From a virus, in the IMG/VR virus record IMGVR_UViG_3300005253_000128, positions 1-20,509 of that record: a stretch of DNA of 20,509 nt; one strand, written 5' to 3'. The notes under the pieces are model-generated. The model saw nothing but the letters and a program-made list of their open reading frames with translations. It was not told where the DNA came from and searched no databases. Positions 5,934 to 13,191 of the stretch are shown in pieces (position 1 is the stretch's first letter; each line of letters opens with the position of its first letter). The translations under genes were made by a program, and so were the position numbers.

Positions 5934-7862
5934 CTACTTAGACTCCACGATGCGTCCGTCAGGACGTAAAGTCGGCATGGTGCCCCCCGAAGCTTTCCTA
6001 CCTGTAGGATTTATGTTAGCCTGCAACCCCATCTGCGCCTCGGCCTGAAGCCGCTGAGTGATGTTATTCGACCCATCAGGCGGCTCTCCAACATTCGGCA
6101 CCCCGAGGGTTTCGAGCATCGTCCAGTGGTCGATTGCGCCGCCGCGCCAGAGTTGGACGTACAGCAACTTCTTGCTTATCTCAGAGGCTGACAGCAATGA
6201 CCCAGGGGCCACGTGGAACTTGAACTGGTTGAGGAAGTCCACGGCTCGCTCTTGACGGGTGCGGGGATTCCCCCCAGCGACTCTATCAACATCGATAGTC
6301 TTGACAATATCAGGTATCAGCGTCCCCGGGTCTTTGTCAGCGTCCTCGAAGGTGATTCCCTCTGCCGGGCCGAGAGTGGCAACCCGCTTGGCCACATCGT
6401 AGAACTGGAAGAACCCACTCAACACCATCATGGCGGTCTCTCTCATATAGGCTTCCAGCACCCTGCTCCTCAACCTGACCATCGGGGACATGGCCTCCAT
6501 CATCTTCTCGACTGTCTCGGTGGTGGGTATCTGACCAAGACGCGCAAGTTGGGAGATGTCCATCTCGCCGCTGAGGAAGGCCATCTCACTGCGGAGGTCT
6601 TCAATGGCTTGGAAAAGCGAAGCATCGGGGGGATTCTCTTGAACCGTCTCCATCGGTTTCCCTTGGAAGGCGTTGACTCTGACCTTTTGACCTGGCCGTG
6701 CGGGGTCGTAGCGGGCTTGGGTGGCCCGACTGACTGCATTCTTATCCCAAACTGTGTTCGGCCTTCCCGTGCGGCGATGATAGTTGGCAAGGTCTCGACG
6801 CAACTTGTTTAGTTCCTCCTGGAGGGGGATGAGGTCTCTCATGGTCATCTTGCCCAGGAAACTCCACGGCACTGGATCGAGAGTGAGCTTGGCGAGAGGG
6901 AACAGGCCGTGCCAGTAAATCGAGGGGCCATCATAGAGAACCGCTGTCCTGGTGAAGATTATCAGGCGCTTGCGAGGGAACATGCGCTCGCCCGGCTGGA
7001 CGATGTAGCTCCAGTTGTTCATGGCCACCAGGCCATCCTTTCCCCTTCCCCAGTCACCTACGTGACGTTGAACACCACCCTTATTCCGTTGGCGGTCGTC
7101 GATGTACATGTAGAAAACATCAACCGCTGGGATTTTCAGGTCAGGCTTCTTCTTGAGCGTCGAAGCGAGGTTCTGTAGGAAGGCGCTCTTGGGTGGAGAG
7201 TAACCCACGCCTGGGGAGTGAATCATGTCAACCTGGCTGGCAACCGAGGTGTCCCTTTCAGCCACTACCCTCGCGGCCCGGCTGCCAAACTTCTGCTTCA
7301 CCCAGTTGACTGTCCGCTCTCGCCTGATGATAACACCGAAAGCATCTTGAATAGTGTGCAGCGATGCCGGGCGGATGGGGATGACATTCCTCGGGTCTTC
7401 GGGGATGACATCGAGGTCTTCGAGTTCATGGTTGTAGATGATATGGGCATAGCCGCTCCCACCAGCCAGGGCATATTGCACCACTCCCAGTTGCCGTAGG
7501 TCGATGTTGCGATTGTAGTACCAAGCGGCGGAGAGCTTGTTGGATATTGTGGCTTGCTGCTCGAACTTCTTGTTGTAGGTACGATAGTCCCAGAAGGGCT
7601 TGGTGTCGGTCATGGAGGCCGAGAGGTTGAAGAAGGTCTTGGCAAAGCGGTTGTCCACGATTCGAGAGAGGTCGGTGTGCTGCTTTCTGGTGTCAAACTC
7701 CCCCATCACCATGTCGATTATCTTCTGGATGTCGTTGAATCCCCTTTGGGAGCGGAGGAAGATTTCGCCTTCTTGTAGGGCCTCGTTGGCCCAACCTAGA
7801 ACCTGCTCCAAGTGCTTACGCTCGCTCTCAGAGGGCTGGTTGTAGGCTGGGGTATCAGCCAT
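5934..7862 (-). CDS. Portal protein
   Basis: A 642-aa protein, the largest in the window, next in line after the terminase. The portal forms the dodecameric ring through which DNA enters and leaves the capsid and on which the terminase docks. Supporting features are size, position, the central segment PLQEELNKLRRDLANYHRR and the helix after it with SEMAFLSGEMDISQLARLGQ, ETVEKMMEAMSPMVRLRSRV and a late FFQFYDVAKRV. This resembles the wing/stem/crown order of large portals. The start overlaps the stop of the zinc-ribbon gene (TGATG) without a strong ribosome site, implying coupled translation. The C-terminal tail (about residue 615 on) is short and polar. Confidence 0.85.
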   Translation of the reverse strand: MADTPAYNQPSESERKHLEQVLGWANEALQEGEIFLRSQRGFNDIQKIIDMVMGEFDTRKQHTDLSRIVDNRFAKTFFNLSASMTDTKPFWDYRTYNKKFEQQATISNKLSAAWYYNRNIDLRQLGVVQYALAGGSGYAHIIYNHELEDLDVIPEDPRNVIPIRPASLHTIQDAFGVIIRRERTVNWVKQKFGSRAARVVAERDTSVASQVDMIHSPGVGYSPPKSAFLQNLASTLKKKPDLKIPAVDVFYMYIDDRQRNKGGVQRHVGDWGRGKDGLVAMNNWSYIVQPGERMFPRKRLIIFTRTAVLYDGPSIYWHGLFPLAKLTLDPVPWSFLGKMTMRDLIPLQEELNKLRRDLANYHRRTGRPNTVWDKNAVSRATQARYDPARPGQKVRVNAFQGKPMETVQENPPDASLFQAIEDLRSEMAFLSGEMDISQLARLGQIPTTETVEKMMEAMSPMVRLRSRVLEAYMRETAMMVLSGFFQFYDVAKRVATLGPAEGITFEDADKDPGTLIPDIVKTIDVDRVAGGNPRTRQERAVDFLNQFKFHVAPGSLLSASEISKKLLYVQLWRGGAIDHWTMLETLGVPNVGEPPDGSNNITQRLQAEAQMGLQANINPTGRKASGGTMPTLRPDGRIVESK

Positions 7863-8233
7863 CAGCGGTCATCACAGGGGGGGAGAGTGTGCTCATCAAA
7901 GTGCATTGCCTGATTAACAGCCCCTGTCCTACGGGCAAGTGCATCAACCTCATGGAGATGCTTCATGCGCTTGGGGCGGAAGCCAGCCTTGACATACTTC
8001 TCAGGCATGGGCCGGTCGTTTCTACCAGGATACGAGACCTGGCCGGTCTTGGGGTTCTCGAACACCAGCACCGAGTCCTTGTCAGTCCACTGCACCGAAT
8101 GGTCAAGCCCTTGTTCGTATCCACGGGCCATGTCTAAGCACTCTCTACAGTTCCCTTTGGGCAGCACCTTGTCGTCGAAATACAAGGGACGACATGGCTT
8201 GCCGCAATGATTGCAGGTGAAGGGGAGGCTCAC
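7862..8233 (-). CDS. Zinc-ribbon protein between terminase and portal
   Basis: A protein of about 123 aa starting FTCNHCGKPCRPLYF, with a second pair CRECLDMARG about 20 residues on. This gives a CxxC...CxxC zinc site near the N-terminus. The remainder is polar with many H and R and shows no known motif. I place the start at GTG 8233 because it overlaps the preceding stop as GTGA; GTG 8245 (four residues longer) is possible but lacks a ribosome site. The protein is encoded between TerL and portal, so it may help motor docking or act on nucleic acid. Unknown function. Confidence 0.65.
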   Translation of the reverse strand: MSLPFTCNHCGKPCRPLYFDDKVLPKGNCRECLDMARGYEQGLDHSVQWTDKDSVLVFENPKTGQVSYPGRNDRPMPEKYVKAGFRPKRMKHLHEVDALARRTGAVNQAMHFDEHTLPPCDDR

Positions 8234-8619
8234 AGCCCCACCCACTGGCTGAGCAGTCGGATGATGAGAGCATCGAGAGTGTTTACGTCCCCACCTTCAG
8301 AGGTCAGTCTGTCCTTGAGCCTCCGGCCAATGTCGATGGGGATAACTAACTTGTGTCCGTCAGGGAGTTCGATTTCAGCGTTCCCCCTGATGGCATCAAG
8401 GGCTTCGGCGGCTGAGTTCAGTTGCTTGTCGAGCAACAGTTCAAGCTCATTCCTCTGCTTGTCGTCAAAGAAGAGAGGACTTGATGCTCGATGGTCAACG
8501 CAGGCAACCAGTCGCGCAGCCATCTCCAGTTCCTCGTTCCCCTCCCCCTGGGCCTCGTAGACAGCACAGACCTCTGCGGGGATTTGGAGTTTCACAATCA
8601 CATCTGGATGCTTGGCCAT
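8230..8619 (-). CDS. Hypothetical protein of the packaging operon
   Basis: I do not recognise this 129-aa acidic, mostly helical protein (ELEMAARLVACVDHR, LELLLDKQLNSAAEALDAIR), followed by a strand pair ELPDGHKLVIPIDIGRRLKD. The ATG at 8619 is preferred over ATG 8637 because GGAGG lies 5 nt upstream. Downstream it overlaps the zinc-ribbon gene. It might be a terminase/portal accessory or a head completion protein; there is no motif to decide. Confidence 0.6.
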   Translation of the reverse strand: MAKHPDVIVKLQIPAEVCAVYEAQGEGNEELEMAARLVACVDHRASSPLFFDDKQRNELELLLDKQLNSAAEALDAIRGNAEIELPDGHKLVIPIDIGRRLKDRLTSEGGDVNTLDALIIRLLSQWVGL

Positions 8620-8660
8620 GAGTCCCTCCACCGCCATCTAACCACCCTATTGGGGGAAAG

Positions 8661-8951
8661 TCAATCGCCTTCAGCGAGACGGTAGTGACTCAGGGGTCGC
8701 CAGTAGCCCAAGTACAACGACTTAGTGAATAGCGCCAAATGGATTCCAGTAAAAAACTCGCTACTGTCCACCTGTGGAGCGTTTATGTAGAAGCCAGCAC
8801 TCAAGAAGTCGCGGCCCTCCTTATCAGCGCTCCGCCGAAGCCGGACACGTACCCAGTGATACCACATTCTGTTCAGAAACTTGTCTGGCCTGTGAGTGTC
8901 GATGTTCCAACTGAAAAGCCCAACAGTGTGAGTGTTGTTAGGATTCTTCAT
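8661..8951 (-). CDS. Small aromatic-rich protein, unknown
   Basis: A 96-aa protein rich in W, Y, F, H and R (VGLFSWNIDTHRPDKFLNRM, FFTGIHLALFTKSLYLGYWR). The ribosome site AAGGAGG overlaps the stop of the TerL nuclease gene, and the second of two ATGs (8951) has the correct 6-nt spacing, so the product begins MKNPNNTHTVG. It is probably co-translated with the terminase. No signal peptide is visible. Beta-rich with several aromatic strands; function not recognised. Confidence 0.6.
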   Translation of the reverse strand: MKNPNNTHTVGLFSWNIDTHRPDKFLNRMWYHWVRVRLRRSADKEGRDFLSAGFYINAPQVDSSEFFTGIHLALFTKSLYLGYWRPLSHYRLAEGD

Positions 8952-8962
8952 GTTCATCCTCC

Positions 8963-9811
8963 TTAGAAACTCGCCCCATCCAATATATCCCCCACCTGCT
9001 CCTCAGCCTCCTCCATCATCTGGTCGTAGCTGACATCTCTTGCTTGCCATTGCACAGTCTTAGTAGACTCAACCTTGGATTCAGGCTCATAGTCAATCTC
9101 AGATGTCCAATCATGTGCTCCCCAGATCGAAAGGAAGAACGCTCGCACTCTATCGTCCTTCCGCCCCCACCTTGCCCGAAGCGTGGACTCCATCCAATCA
9201 GAGGTACAGTCAGCACACTCTTCAACCAACCAAGGAGAACGAAAGAGTATCCCCCCTCGGTCGATATGGCGGAGACACTTCATAAACAGAATCTTGTTGC
9301 TCTCTCGCGTGGCTGCCCAACCGAAGGTGTTGCTACGCTTTACCTTCATCTGGTCGAGGGTTGACCATCTCCATAGGTTCGGGTAGCTATAGCGACTCAA
9401 TAACTCTCTGACTGTGGTTACCCCAGGGCCAGTGGTTTCGATGACAGCGAGGGCTGCCTCCTCCTCACTTCTACCCTTGTAGAGCCTCCCGACTGCATTC
9501 ACCACCTCAGCGATGTCGATGGCGTCGATGGGGGCGGCATATTCAGCCACCTGCACATCCGACTTCGGCGGTACCCCTATACGGATAACCTGTATCACTC
9601 CATTGTCGGTGTCCACATCATCGCGGGAGCGAGAGAGGCGATTCCACCCAGCAAGCCCAATGGTCGGGTCGTTGCCAAGAGAGTAGATTTCGTTGGCCTT
9701 CGGTTCCTCATAGAGCCACAAAATCCCTCTGGGGTCACCATCCCACTTCTCGTCGAGGTAGTTGGCATCCATCGCGGGGATATGGGTCTTCCCTATCTTC
9801 CAGCCGTCCAC
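8963..9811 (-). CDS. terL: Terminase large subunit, nuclease part (separate ORF)
   Basis: A 282-aa ORF carrying the RNase H-like nuclease half of a phage large terminase. D48 in SLGNDPTIGLAGW, E125 in ALAVIETTGPG and the D219-D220 pair in RKDDRVRAFFLSIWGAHDW correspond to the metal-binding acidic residues that cut concatemeric DNA. It begins at GTG 9811, whose G is the last base of the ATPase ORF stop (TAGTG). Normally the two halves are one polypeptide. Here they lie in different frames joined over a G-GGG-GGC stretch, so the product could be a separate subunit, a -1 frameshift fusion, or the result of a one-base error in the G-run. Confidence 0.8.
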   Translation of the reverse strand: MDGWKIGKTHIPAMDANYLDEKWDGDPRGILWLYEEPKANEIYSLGNDPTIGLAGWNRLSRSRDDVDTDNGVIQVIRIGVPPKSDVQVAEYAAPIDAIDIAEVVNAVGRLYKGRSEEEAALAVIETTGPGVTTVRELLSRYSYPNLWRWSTLDQMKVKRSNTFGWAATRESNKILFMKCLRHIDRGGILFRSPWLVEECADCTSDWMESTLRARWGRKDDRVRAFFLSIWGAHDWTSEIDYEPESKVESTKTVQWQARDVSYDQMMEEAEEQVGDILDGASF

Positions 9812-11028
9812 TAGAGGCCCCCCAACCGAACATCAAATGGCTTTCCCGTTGTCGTTTGCAGCCGCAACTTCTCCAAGATTTCAGGGGCGAAAGCGGATTG
9901 GCCGGTGTGTTGGAAACTCTCCTCCGGCGTGGCACAATAGTTCGTGAGGAAGATGTTCAACACCCCCCGCTTGACTGCATCCCCTCTCTCGGACTCCCAC
10001 CAGTAAAGCTGCTCCGGGGAAAGCATGACTGCCCTGCCAATCCACTCCGGGCTGGTTTCGTAAACCTTCTTGGCATGGAGCATAGCAATCTCAGAGGGCT
10101 TCCACCCTGCTGGGGGAGTGAACCGATACTTCTTCTCCTCGGCATACCAGGGGATGAATAAGTAACGCCACCGCGAGGAACCCTTGATGCGAATCCGCTC
10201 GGTGAAGTCATGCCACCAATTAACCCTCCCCTGGGCGGTTGACTCAAGGATACAGAGGGTCGAAGCAGCCCTGGGGATAGTTGGGTAGAGGTCATTCTCA
10301 ATCGTCAGCGGATACGGCCAGGAAGCACATTCGGTCAGGTGGATGACATCGAACTGTCGTCCTTGGCCGACTCCGCTTTTCTGGCTCCCGACCTGATAGA
10401 GCACCTTGCTGGAGAGCTTGCCGAAATGGATATGAGCGCCCTTTTCGTCGTACTTTATCTCCGGCTTCAGCCACCAAGGTAGATTGTCGAGGATGGTCTT
10501 GTCCCTGGTGTAGAGTTCCATCACCTTGTCCTCATCAACCGAACCCGCGAGGACTCGGACACCTGGGACAGTGGTGAGGCGATGGGCTGAGAGGGAGCGA
10601 CAGAGGGCAGTCATTCCGAGTTGCCGAGCCTTGTGTGCAGCCACAAGGGTGCCGATAGCATCTGCCTTGTTAGCTACTCGATACTGGTCTTCATCCTGCC
10701 ACTTGGCCAGGTGCTTCAAGACTATCCGTTGGCTTCCCCACAAGTGTAGGTGACCAAGCCCACCGCCTTCCATCGCATCCAATTCTATTGTGTGATAGCG
10801 TTCCGAATGGTACAAATAGTCAATCGTGCTGAGCAGGGTCTCGTTGAGGATGAACCTGTCCTCTTCAGGGGTCAGGGCACGACGCAACAGTTTCTTGTCC
10901 GAGTCATAAGCAGCATCAAGGTGAGCCACCCATGCTTCTACCTTGTCAAGGGGGTAGCGGGTCAACTTGAAGCCCAAGCGCTTCTCTAAGCGTCCTTGTT
11001 GGTCGTCGATGATCTTTTGGGAGTACAT
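9811..11028 (-). CDS. terL: Terminase large subunit, ATPase part
   Basis: A 405-aa ORF holding the packaging motor ATPase. Walker A-like KARQLGMT lies at 133-140, the Walker B stretch FDVIHLTE at 226-233 ends in the catalytic Glu, and the coupling motif LCILESTAQG is at 258-267. The protein ends with NYCATPEESFQHTGQSAFAP, which in ordinary large terminases leads straight into the nuclease domain. The stop TAG follows three codons after a G6 run. The enzyme translocates DNA into the prohead in complex with the small subunit and the portal. The start at 11028 has a weak ribosome site, fitting coupling with the gene before it. Confidence 0.85.
   Translation of the reverse strand: MYSQKIIDDQQGRLEKRLGFKLTRYPLDKVEAWVAHLDAAYDSDKKLLRRALTPEEDRFILNETLLSTIDYLYHSERYHTIELDAMEGGGLGHLHLWGSQRIVLKHLAKWQDEDQYRVANKADAIGTLVAAHKARQLGMTALCRSLSAHRLTTVPGVRVLAGSVDEDKVMELYTRDKTILDNLPWWLKPEIKYDEKGAHIHFGKLSSKVLYQVGSQKSGVGQGRQFDVIHLTECASWPYPLTIENDLYPTIPRAASTLCILESTAQGRVNWWHDFTERIRIKGSSRWRYLFIPWYAEEKKYRFTPPAGWKPSEIAMLHAKKVYETSPEWIGRAVMLSPEQLYWWESERGDAVKRGVLNIFLTNYCATPEESFQHTGQSAFAPEILEKLRLQTTTGKPFDVRLGGL
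9816..9830 (-). promoter_or_regulatory. Candidate -1 frameshift site in terL (G-GGG-GGC)
   Basis: On the minus strand, codons TTG GGG GGC CTC TAG contain the heptamer G-GGG-GGC, which fits the X-XXY-YYZ pattern for tandem -1 slippage. A -1 slip would continue CCT CTA GTG GAC into the nuclease ORF, giving one full-length TerL. The two frames overlap by only about 24 nt (an in-frame TGA lies just upstream), and the heptamer is inside that overlap. I could not find an obvious strong stimulatory stem close downstream. Confidence 0.4.
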
Positions 11029-11031
11029 CGC

Positions 11032-11310
11032 CTATGCTTCAACAATCCTCTTACCCTTTCGTTGAAATACCCTATGTGCCCGCTTATTCAAAAAGAAGTC
11101 GCCGTTAGGGCCTCGAAAGACCTCAAAGAGATAGAGATGTGTGAGGCCACAATCACAGCAGGTATTAGTCACTGCCCCCCGCACAGAGCGGTCGTTTCGC
11201 TGGCGTACCAATGGAATCAGGGTGCAATCACCATCCGAGTTCCACTGCATCCCATACTTGTACTTCAACTTCTTTGGGTTCGGAAGCCAATCATACTTAT
11301 ACTTCGCCAT
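11032..11310 (-). CDS. Small Cys-containing packaging-operon protein
   Basis: A 92-aa protein with a basic, tyrosine-rich N-terminus (MAKYKYDWLPNPKKLKYKYG), a CCDCGLTHLYLFEV stretch in the middle and a basic C-terminus (KRAHRVFQRKGKRIVEA). The cysteine cluster is too compact for a full zinc finger, but with nearby His it could hold one metal. ATG 11310 overlaps the previous stop (TGATG) and has GGAGG 4 nt upstream. It lies directly before TerL and may be a packaging accessory or DNA-binding protein. Not recognised. Confidence 0.6.
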   Translation of the reverse strand: MAKYKYDWLPNPKKLKYKYGMQWNSDGDCTLIPLVRQRNDRSVRGAVTNTCCDCGLTHLYLFEVFRGPNGDFFLNKRAHRVFQRKGKRIVEA

Positions 11311-11546
11311 CAATCCTCCTCCTCTGACCTGCCCTTCATCAACTCATCAACCTCCTGTTGAGCATAGACCTCGTCAACACTCTCCATCACCTCGCTCTCA
11401 TCCTTTGGCTGCTTACCATCCAAGGGCAAGGAGATGTTGTACTGCCGCAGGACGATGACCTCTAGGGCGGTTGCTATCCGGTCAAGGGCACCCAAGAGCG
11501 CCTTGAAATCATCCGTCTGTAGGTAGTTCTTCAACTGATTCAGCAT
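11310..11546 (-). CDS. Small acidic helical protein between TerS and TerL
   Basis: A protein of about 78 aa whose first half is helical (MLNQLKNYLQTDDFKALLGA, IATALEVIVLRQYN) and whose second half is acidic and polar (KDESEVMESVDEVYAQQEVD). I place the start at ATG 11546, with a G-rich site AGGGGG about 9 nt upstream, overlapping the TerS candidate by 38 nt. A longer reading up to 11633 would overlap that gene by 125 nt and adds an unlikely N-terminus. Function unknown; co-translation with the terminase genes is expected. Confidence 0.55.
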   Translation of the reverse strand: MLNQLKNYLQTDDFKALLGALDRIATALEVIVLRQYNISLPLDGKQPKDESEVMESVDEVYAQQEVDELMKGRSEEED

Positions 11547-12156
11547 CGACAACTTCCCCCTCTGTTGTTGGTTCAGACAACAATTGTTGTGCCAACCCCA
11601 CTCTTGTCTCCAGCGACTGTGGCCCACCGACATTTATTTGAATGGCCTGCCCAGGGGCACGCTTGCCTATCAGGCCCGCCATCTCAAGCACGAGCTTTCG
11701 ATTATCCAGGTCGCCCTTGACCACTATGACTCCCTTGCCCTTGCAACTCTTGCAGGAAGCATCCTTGACCCTCCCCTCTCCTCCACATCGTTCACAAGGC
11801 ACCTGATGCGAGAGGGCATCATCAGCGGTCTCCTCCATGACATCAGGGAGCTTCCTGCCCATCCTGATAATCCCCTCAGCCTTCTTGGCGGAGGTGAATA
11901 GGAGAATCAACTCTGACGCTGGCATCCCTGACATGACTGCGAGCTTGCCGATGGTTGCTTTGTTGAAGAGGGGATTCGACAGCAACGCCAACAACTTCTC
12001 CGCCTTGGCGTTCTCAGGGAAGTGGCCCAGCACCTCCTGCCACTCCTGCTTGTCAACCATCTTGGAGAGCTTCATAAAGGTGCGGTCATGCCTGACATCA
12101 AGGATAGCCTTGCTGCCGCCCTTCCCTCTCGGGGCTACGAGTCGGTGTCGGGGCAC
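11509..12156 (-). CDS. terS: Terminase small subunit candidate with DnaJ-like zinc finger
   Basis: A 215-aa protein two small genes ahead of terL. Residues 65-90 (KATIGKLAVMSGMPASELIL) look like a helix-turn-helix, and residues 121-142 form CERCGGEGRV...CKSCKGKGV: two CxxCxGxG repeats, half of a DnaJ zinc domain, enough for one zinc. The tail (AIQINVGGPQSLETRVG) resembles the oligomerisation ends of phage TerS proteins. TerS recognises the packaging site and feeds DNA to TerL. GTG 12156 is preferred because GGAG lies 5 nt upstream. Identification rests on position, HTH and size. An alternative is a zinc-finger regulator. Confidence 0.55.
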   Translation of the reverse strand: MPRHRLVAPRGKGGSKAILDVRHDRTFMKLSKMVDKQEWQEVLGHFPENAKAEKLLALLSNPLFNKATIGKLAVMSGMPASELILLFTSAKKAEGIIRMGRKLPDVMEETADDALSHQVPCERCGGEGRVKDASCKSCKGKGVIVVKGDLDNRKLVLEMAGLIGKRAPGQAIQINVGGPQSLETRVGLAQQLLSEPTTEGEVVDAESVEELPTDG

Positions 12157-12326
12157 TCTGTCTCCAATGTGCTCTCAAGCAATCCCATCAGGGCTGAAAT
12201 CGCCTTCACCTCTCCCGCCTCCCACCTGACCACAGTCGTCCTGTTCACCCCTAGCTTATCAGCCAGGGCCTGCTGGCTCCATCCCCTTTCCTGGCGAAGC
12301 TGGCGAATCTGGGTGGGGGTTAGCAC
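12135..12326 (-). CDS. XRE/Cro-CI type HTH regulator
   Basis: A 63-aa protein consisting almost only of a lambda-repressor-like HTH: TPTQIRQLRQERGWSQQALA then KLGVNRTTVVRWEAGEV, with the recognition helix around residues 27-37. This is the standard XRE domain that binds palindromic operators as a dimer. It starts at GTG 12326, overlaps the SprT-like gene by 7 nt and overlaps the next gene by 22 nt, so it is expressed with the packaging genes. It is a candidate to bind the palindromes at 12944-12960 or the repeated operators on the right arm; nothing in the sequence decides between these. Confidence 0.85.
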   Translation of the reverse strand: MLTPTQIRQLRQERGWSQQALADKLGVNRTTVVRWEAGEVKAISALMGLLESTLETECPDTDS

Positions 12327-12670
12327 AGGGTGGGTTCCTTGTTCAAGATAGAGAGCACTTTACAGTGATGACGACTTCCACGCTTGTGGCAGTTATCGGC
12401 CTCCCCCTTCACGCCTCTTTGATGATTCCATTGGTGGGCCATTTCATGTGCGAGCACCAACTCAGTCAGCGTGGTGAAGGGCTTCAGCCCTGCGTGAATG
12501 AGAATGCAGACTTGGCCATTGGACTTGAAAATCGTGCGTCCAACCGCCTCCACATCGTCTGATGCGGGCTGCTTCGAGAACCTCACCATCGACGGCCTCT
12601 TGAGCTTCCCCCTGAAGTGTCGGCGGTTCAACTTATCGAAGCGGTTGAGGAGGGTGAGGGGTTTGGGCAT
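12320..12670 (-). CDS. SprT-like zinc metalloprotease domain
   Basis: A 116-aa protein with the zincin motif LVLAHEMAHQWNHQRG (HEMAH at 75-79) and a downstream NCHKRGSRHHC segment in which a His could be the third zinc ligand. The N-terminal FDKLNRRHFRGKLKRPSMVR resembles the opening of SprT/SPRTN-type domains (short for the family; the C-terminal zinc ribbon is reduced to two cysteines). In cells such proteins cut DNA-crosslinked proteins. In phages of this kind the role is unknown; processing of a head protein or host protein is possible. It lies second in the leftward operon with a weak ribosome site. Confidence 0.8.
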   Translation of the reverse strand: MPKPLTLLNRFDKLNRRHFRGKLKRPSMVRFSKQPASDDVEAVGRTIFKSNGQVCILIHAGLKPFTTLTELVLAHEMAHQWNHQRGVKGEADNCHKRGSRHHCKVLSILNKEPTLC

Positions 12671-12674
12671 TGAG

Positions 12675-12863
12675 CTAAATCTCTAAATCTCCAAACCGCA
12701 CGCCGCGTTTCATTGTTTCCTCCACGCGGGACTGATCCTCTGGAGAACACCCCTCAATCCAGCGAATCAAGAGAATGCCTTCAGGTGTGACAAACAGGAG
12801 TGCCGCTGGCTTAGCGCCCATTTGTAGTAGAGGCTCCCCAACATCCAACTGAATCATCGACAT
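12675..12863 (-). CDS. First gene of the leftward operon, unknown 62-aa protein
   Basis: A 62-aa protein with a beta/alpha feel (AALLFVTPEGILLIRWIEGC, EDQSRVEETMKRGVRFGDL) and no motif I recognise. The ATG at 12863 has an excellent ribosome site (AAGGAG, 6 nt). It is the first gene downstream of the candidate leftward promoter at 12941-12960 apart from the 41-aa ORF. Neighbours suggest a small regulatory or accessory role in the late operon. Confidence 0.65.
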   Translation of the reverse strand: MSMIQLDVGEPLLQMGAKPAALLFVTPEGILLIRWIEGCSPEDQSRVEETMKRGVRFGDLEI

Positions 12864-12940
12864 CTCACACTCCTTGACCCATCGAGGCTATCACACCTCT
12901 GTGGCAGATGCAACAGGCCCCTCTCAGCGTGCCCATAGAA

Positions 12941-12960
12941 ATTATCACAACTTTTGTGAT
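12941..12960 (-). promoter_or_regulatory. Leftward promoter -10 with overlapping palindromic operator
   Basis: The plus strand reads ATCACAA-CTT-TTGTGAT (12944-12960), a perfect 7-bp dyad. On the minus strand the dyad runs into TGTGATAAT, an extended -10 (TGn + GATAAT) about 80 nt ahead of the leftward operon start at 12863. The -35 (CTGTGA at 17 bp) is weak, as in activator- or repressor-controlled promoters. A second, less regular CACA-CCTC-TGTG dyad lies near 12893-12904. Confidence 0.5.
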
Positions 12961-12963
12961 ATC

Positions 12964-13089
12964 TCACAGCAGGGCACAGTGTAGTTTGACTTTGTAGCCA
13001 CGACACAGAAGCCAAGCCTTTGCCAGAGAATCTAGGTAGGTGTTGTCAAAGGCCCGCATGAGCTTGTAGTTGAACCAGTACCTATTCAT
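12964..13089 (-). CDS. 41-aa basic peptide in the divergent control region
   Basis: A short minus-strand ORF just upstream of the leftward promoter palindrome. It encodes MNRYWFNYKLMRAFDNTYL and continues LAKAWLLCRGYKVKLHCALL, an aromatic and basic peptide with two cysteines. GAGGGG precedes the ATG at 13089. No family is recognised. It might be a leader peptide or small regulator. It is below the usual length threshold and no homologue is known to me, so it may also be a chance frame. Confidence 0.4.
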   Translation of the reverse strand: MNRYWFNYKLMRAFDNTYLDSLAKAWLLCRGYKVKLHCALL

Positions 13090-13138
13090 CGCCCCTCAAG
13101 CATAACGCCCCTTTGGTGCACATGCAACTATTATTTTT

Positions 13139-13153
13139 ACCGGGAATCCCGGT
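13139..13153. repeat. 15-bp palindrome ACCGGGA-A-TCCCGGT
   Basis: Perfect 7-bp arms around a single central base. The one-base loop makes an RNA hairpin unlikely and favours a protein-binding dyad. The flanking T-run lies on the wrong side for a rho-independent terminator in either direction. Confidence 0.55.
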
Positions 13154-13191
13154 GCGGCGGCCATTTTGGTGTTCCGTACACAAATAGTGGA

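Noticed and set aside
5458-6812. Long plus-strand open frames opposite the HNH and portal genes (5458-6048, 6213-6812)
   Set aside because: They are antisense to well-supported genes, lack ribosome sites and have no motif; they arise from the codon bias of the minus-strand genes.
13099-13127. Promoter for the 41-aa ORF (TTGCAT, 17 bp, TATGCT on the minus strand)
   Set aside because: Both boxes are poor and the predicted transcript would start within a few bases of the ATG, losing its ribosome site.
13134-13153. Rho-independent terminator at the ACCGGGAATCCCGGT palindrome
   Set aside because: The loop is one base and the T-run is on the upstream side for plus transcripts (A-run for minus), so it cannot work as an intrinsic terminator.
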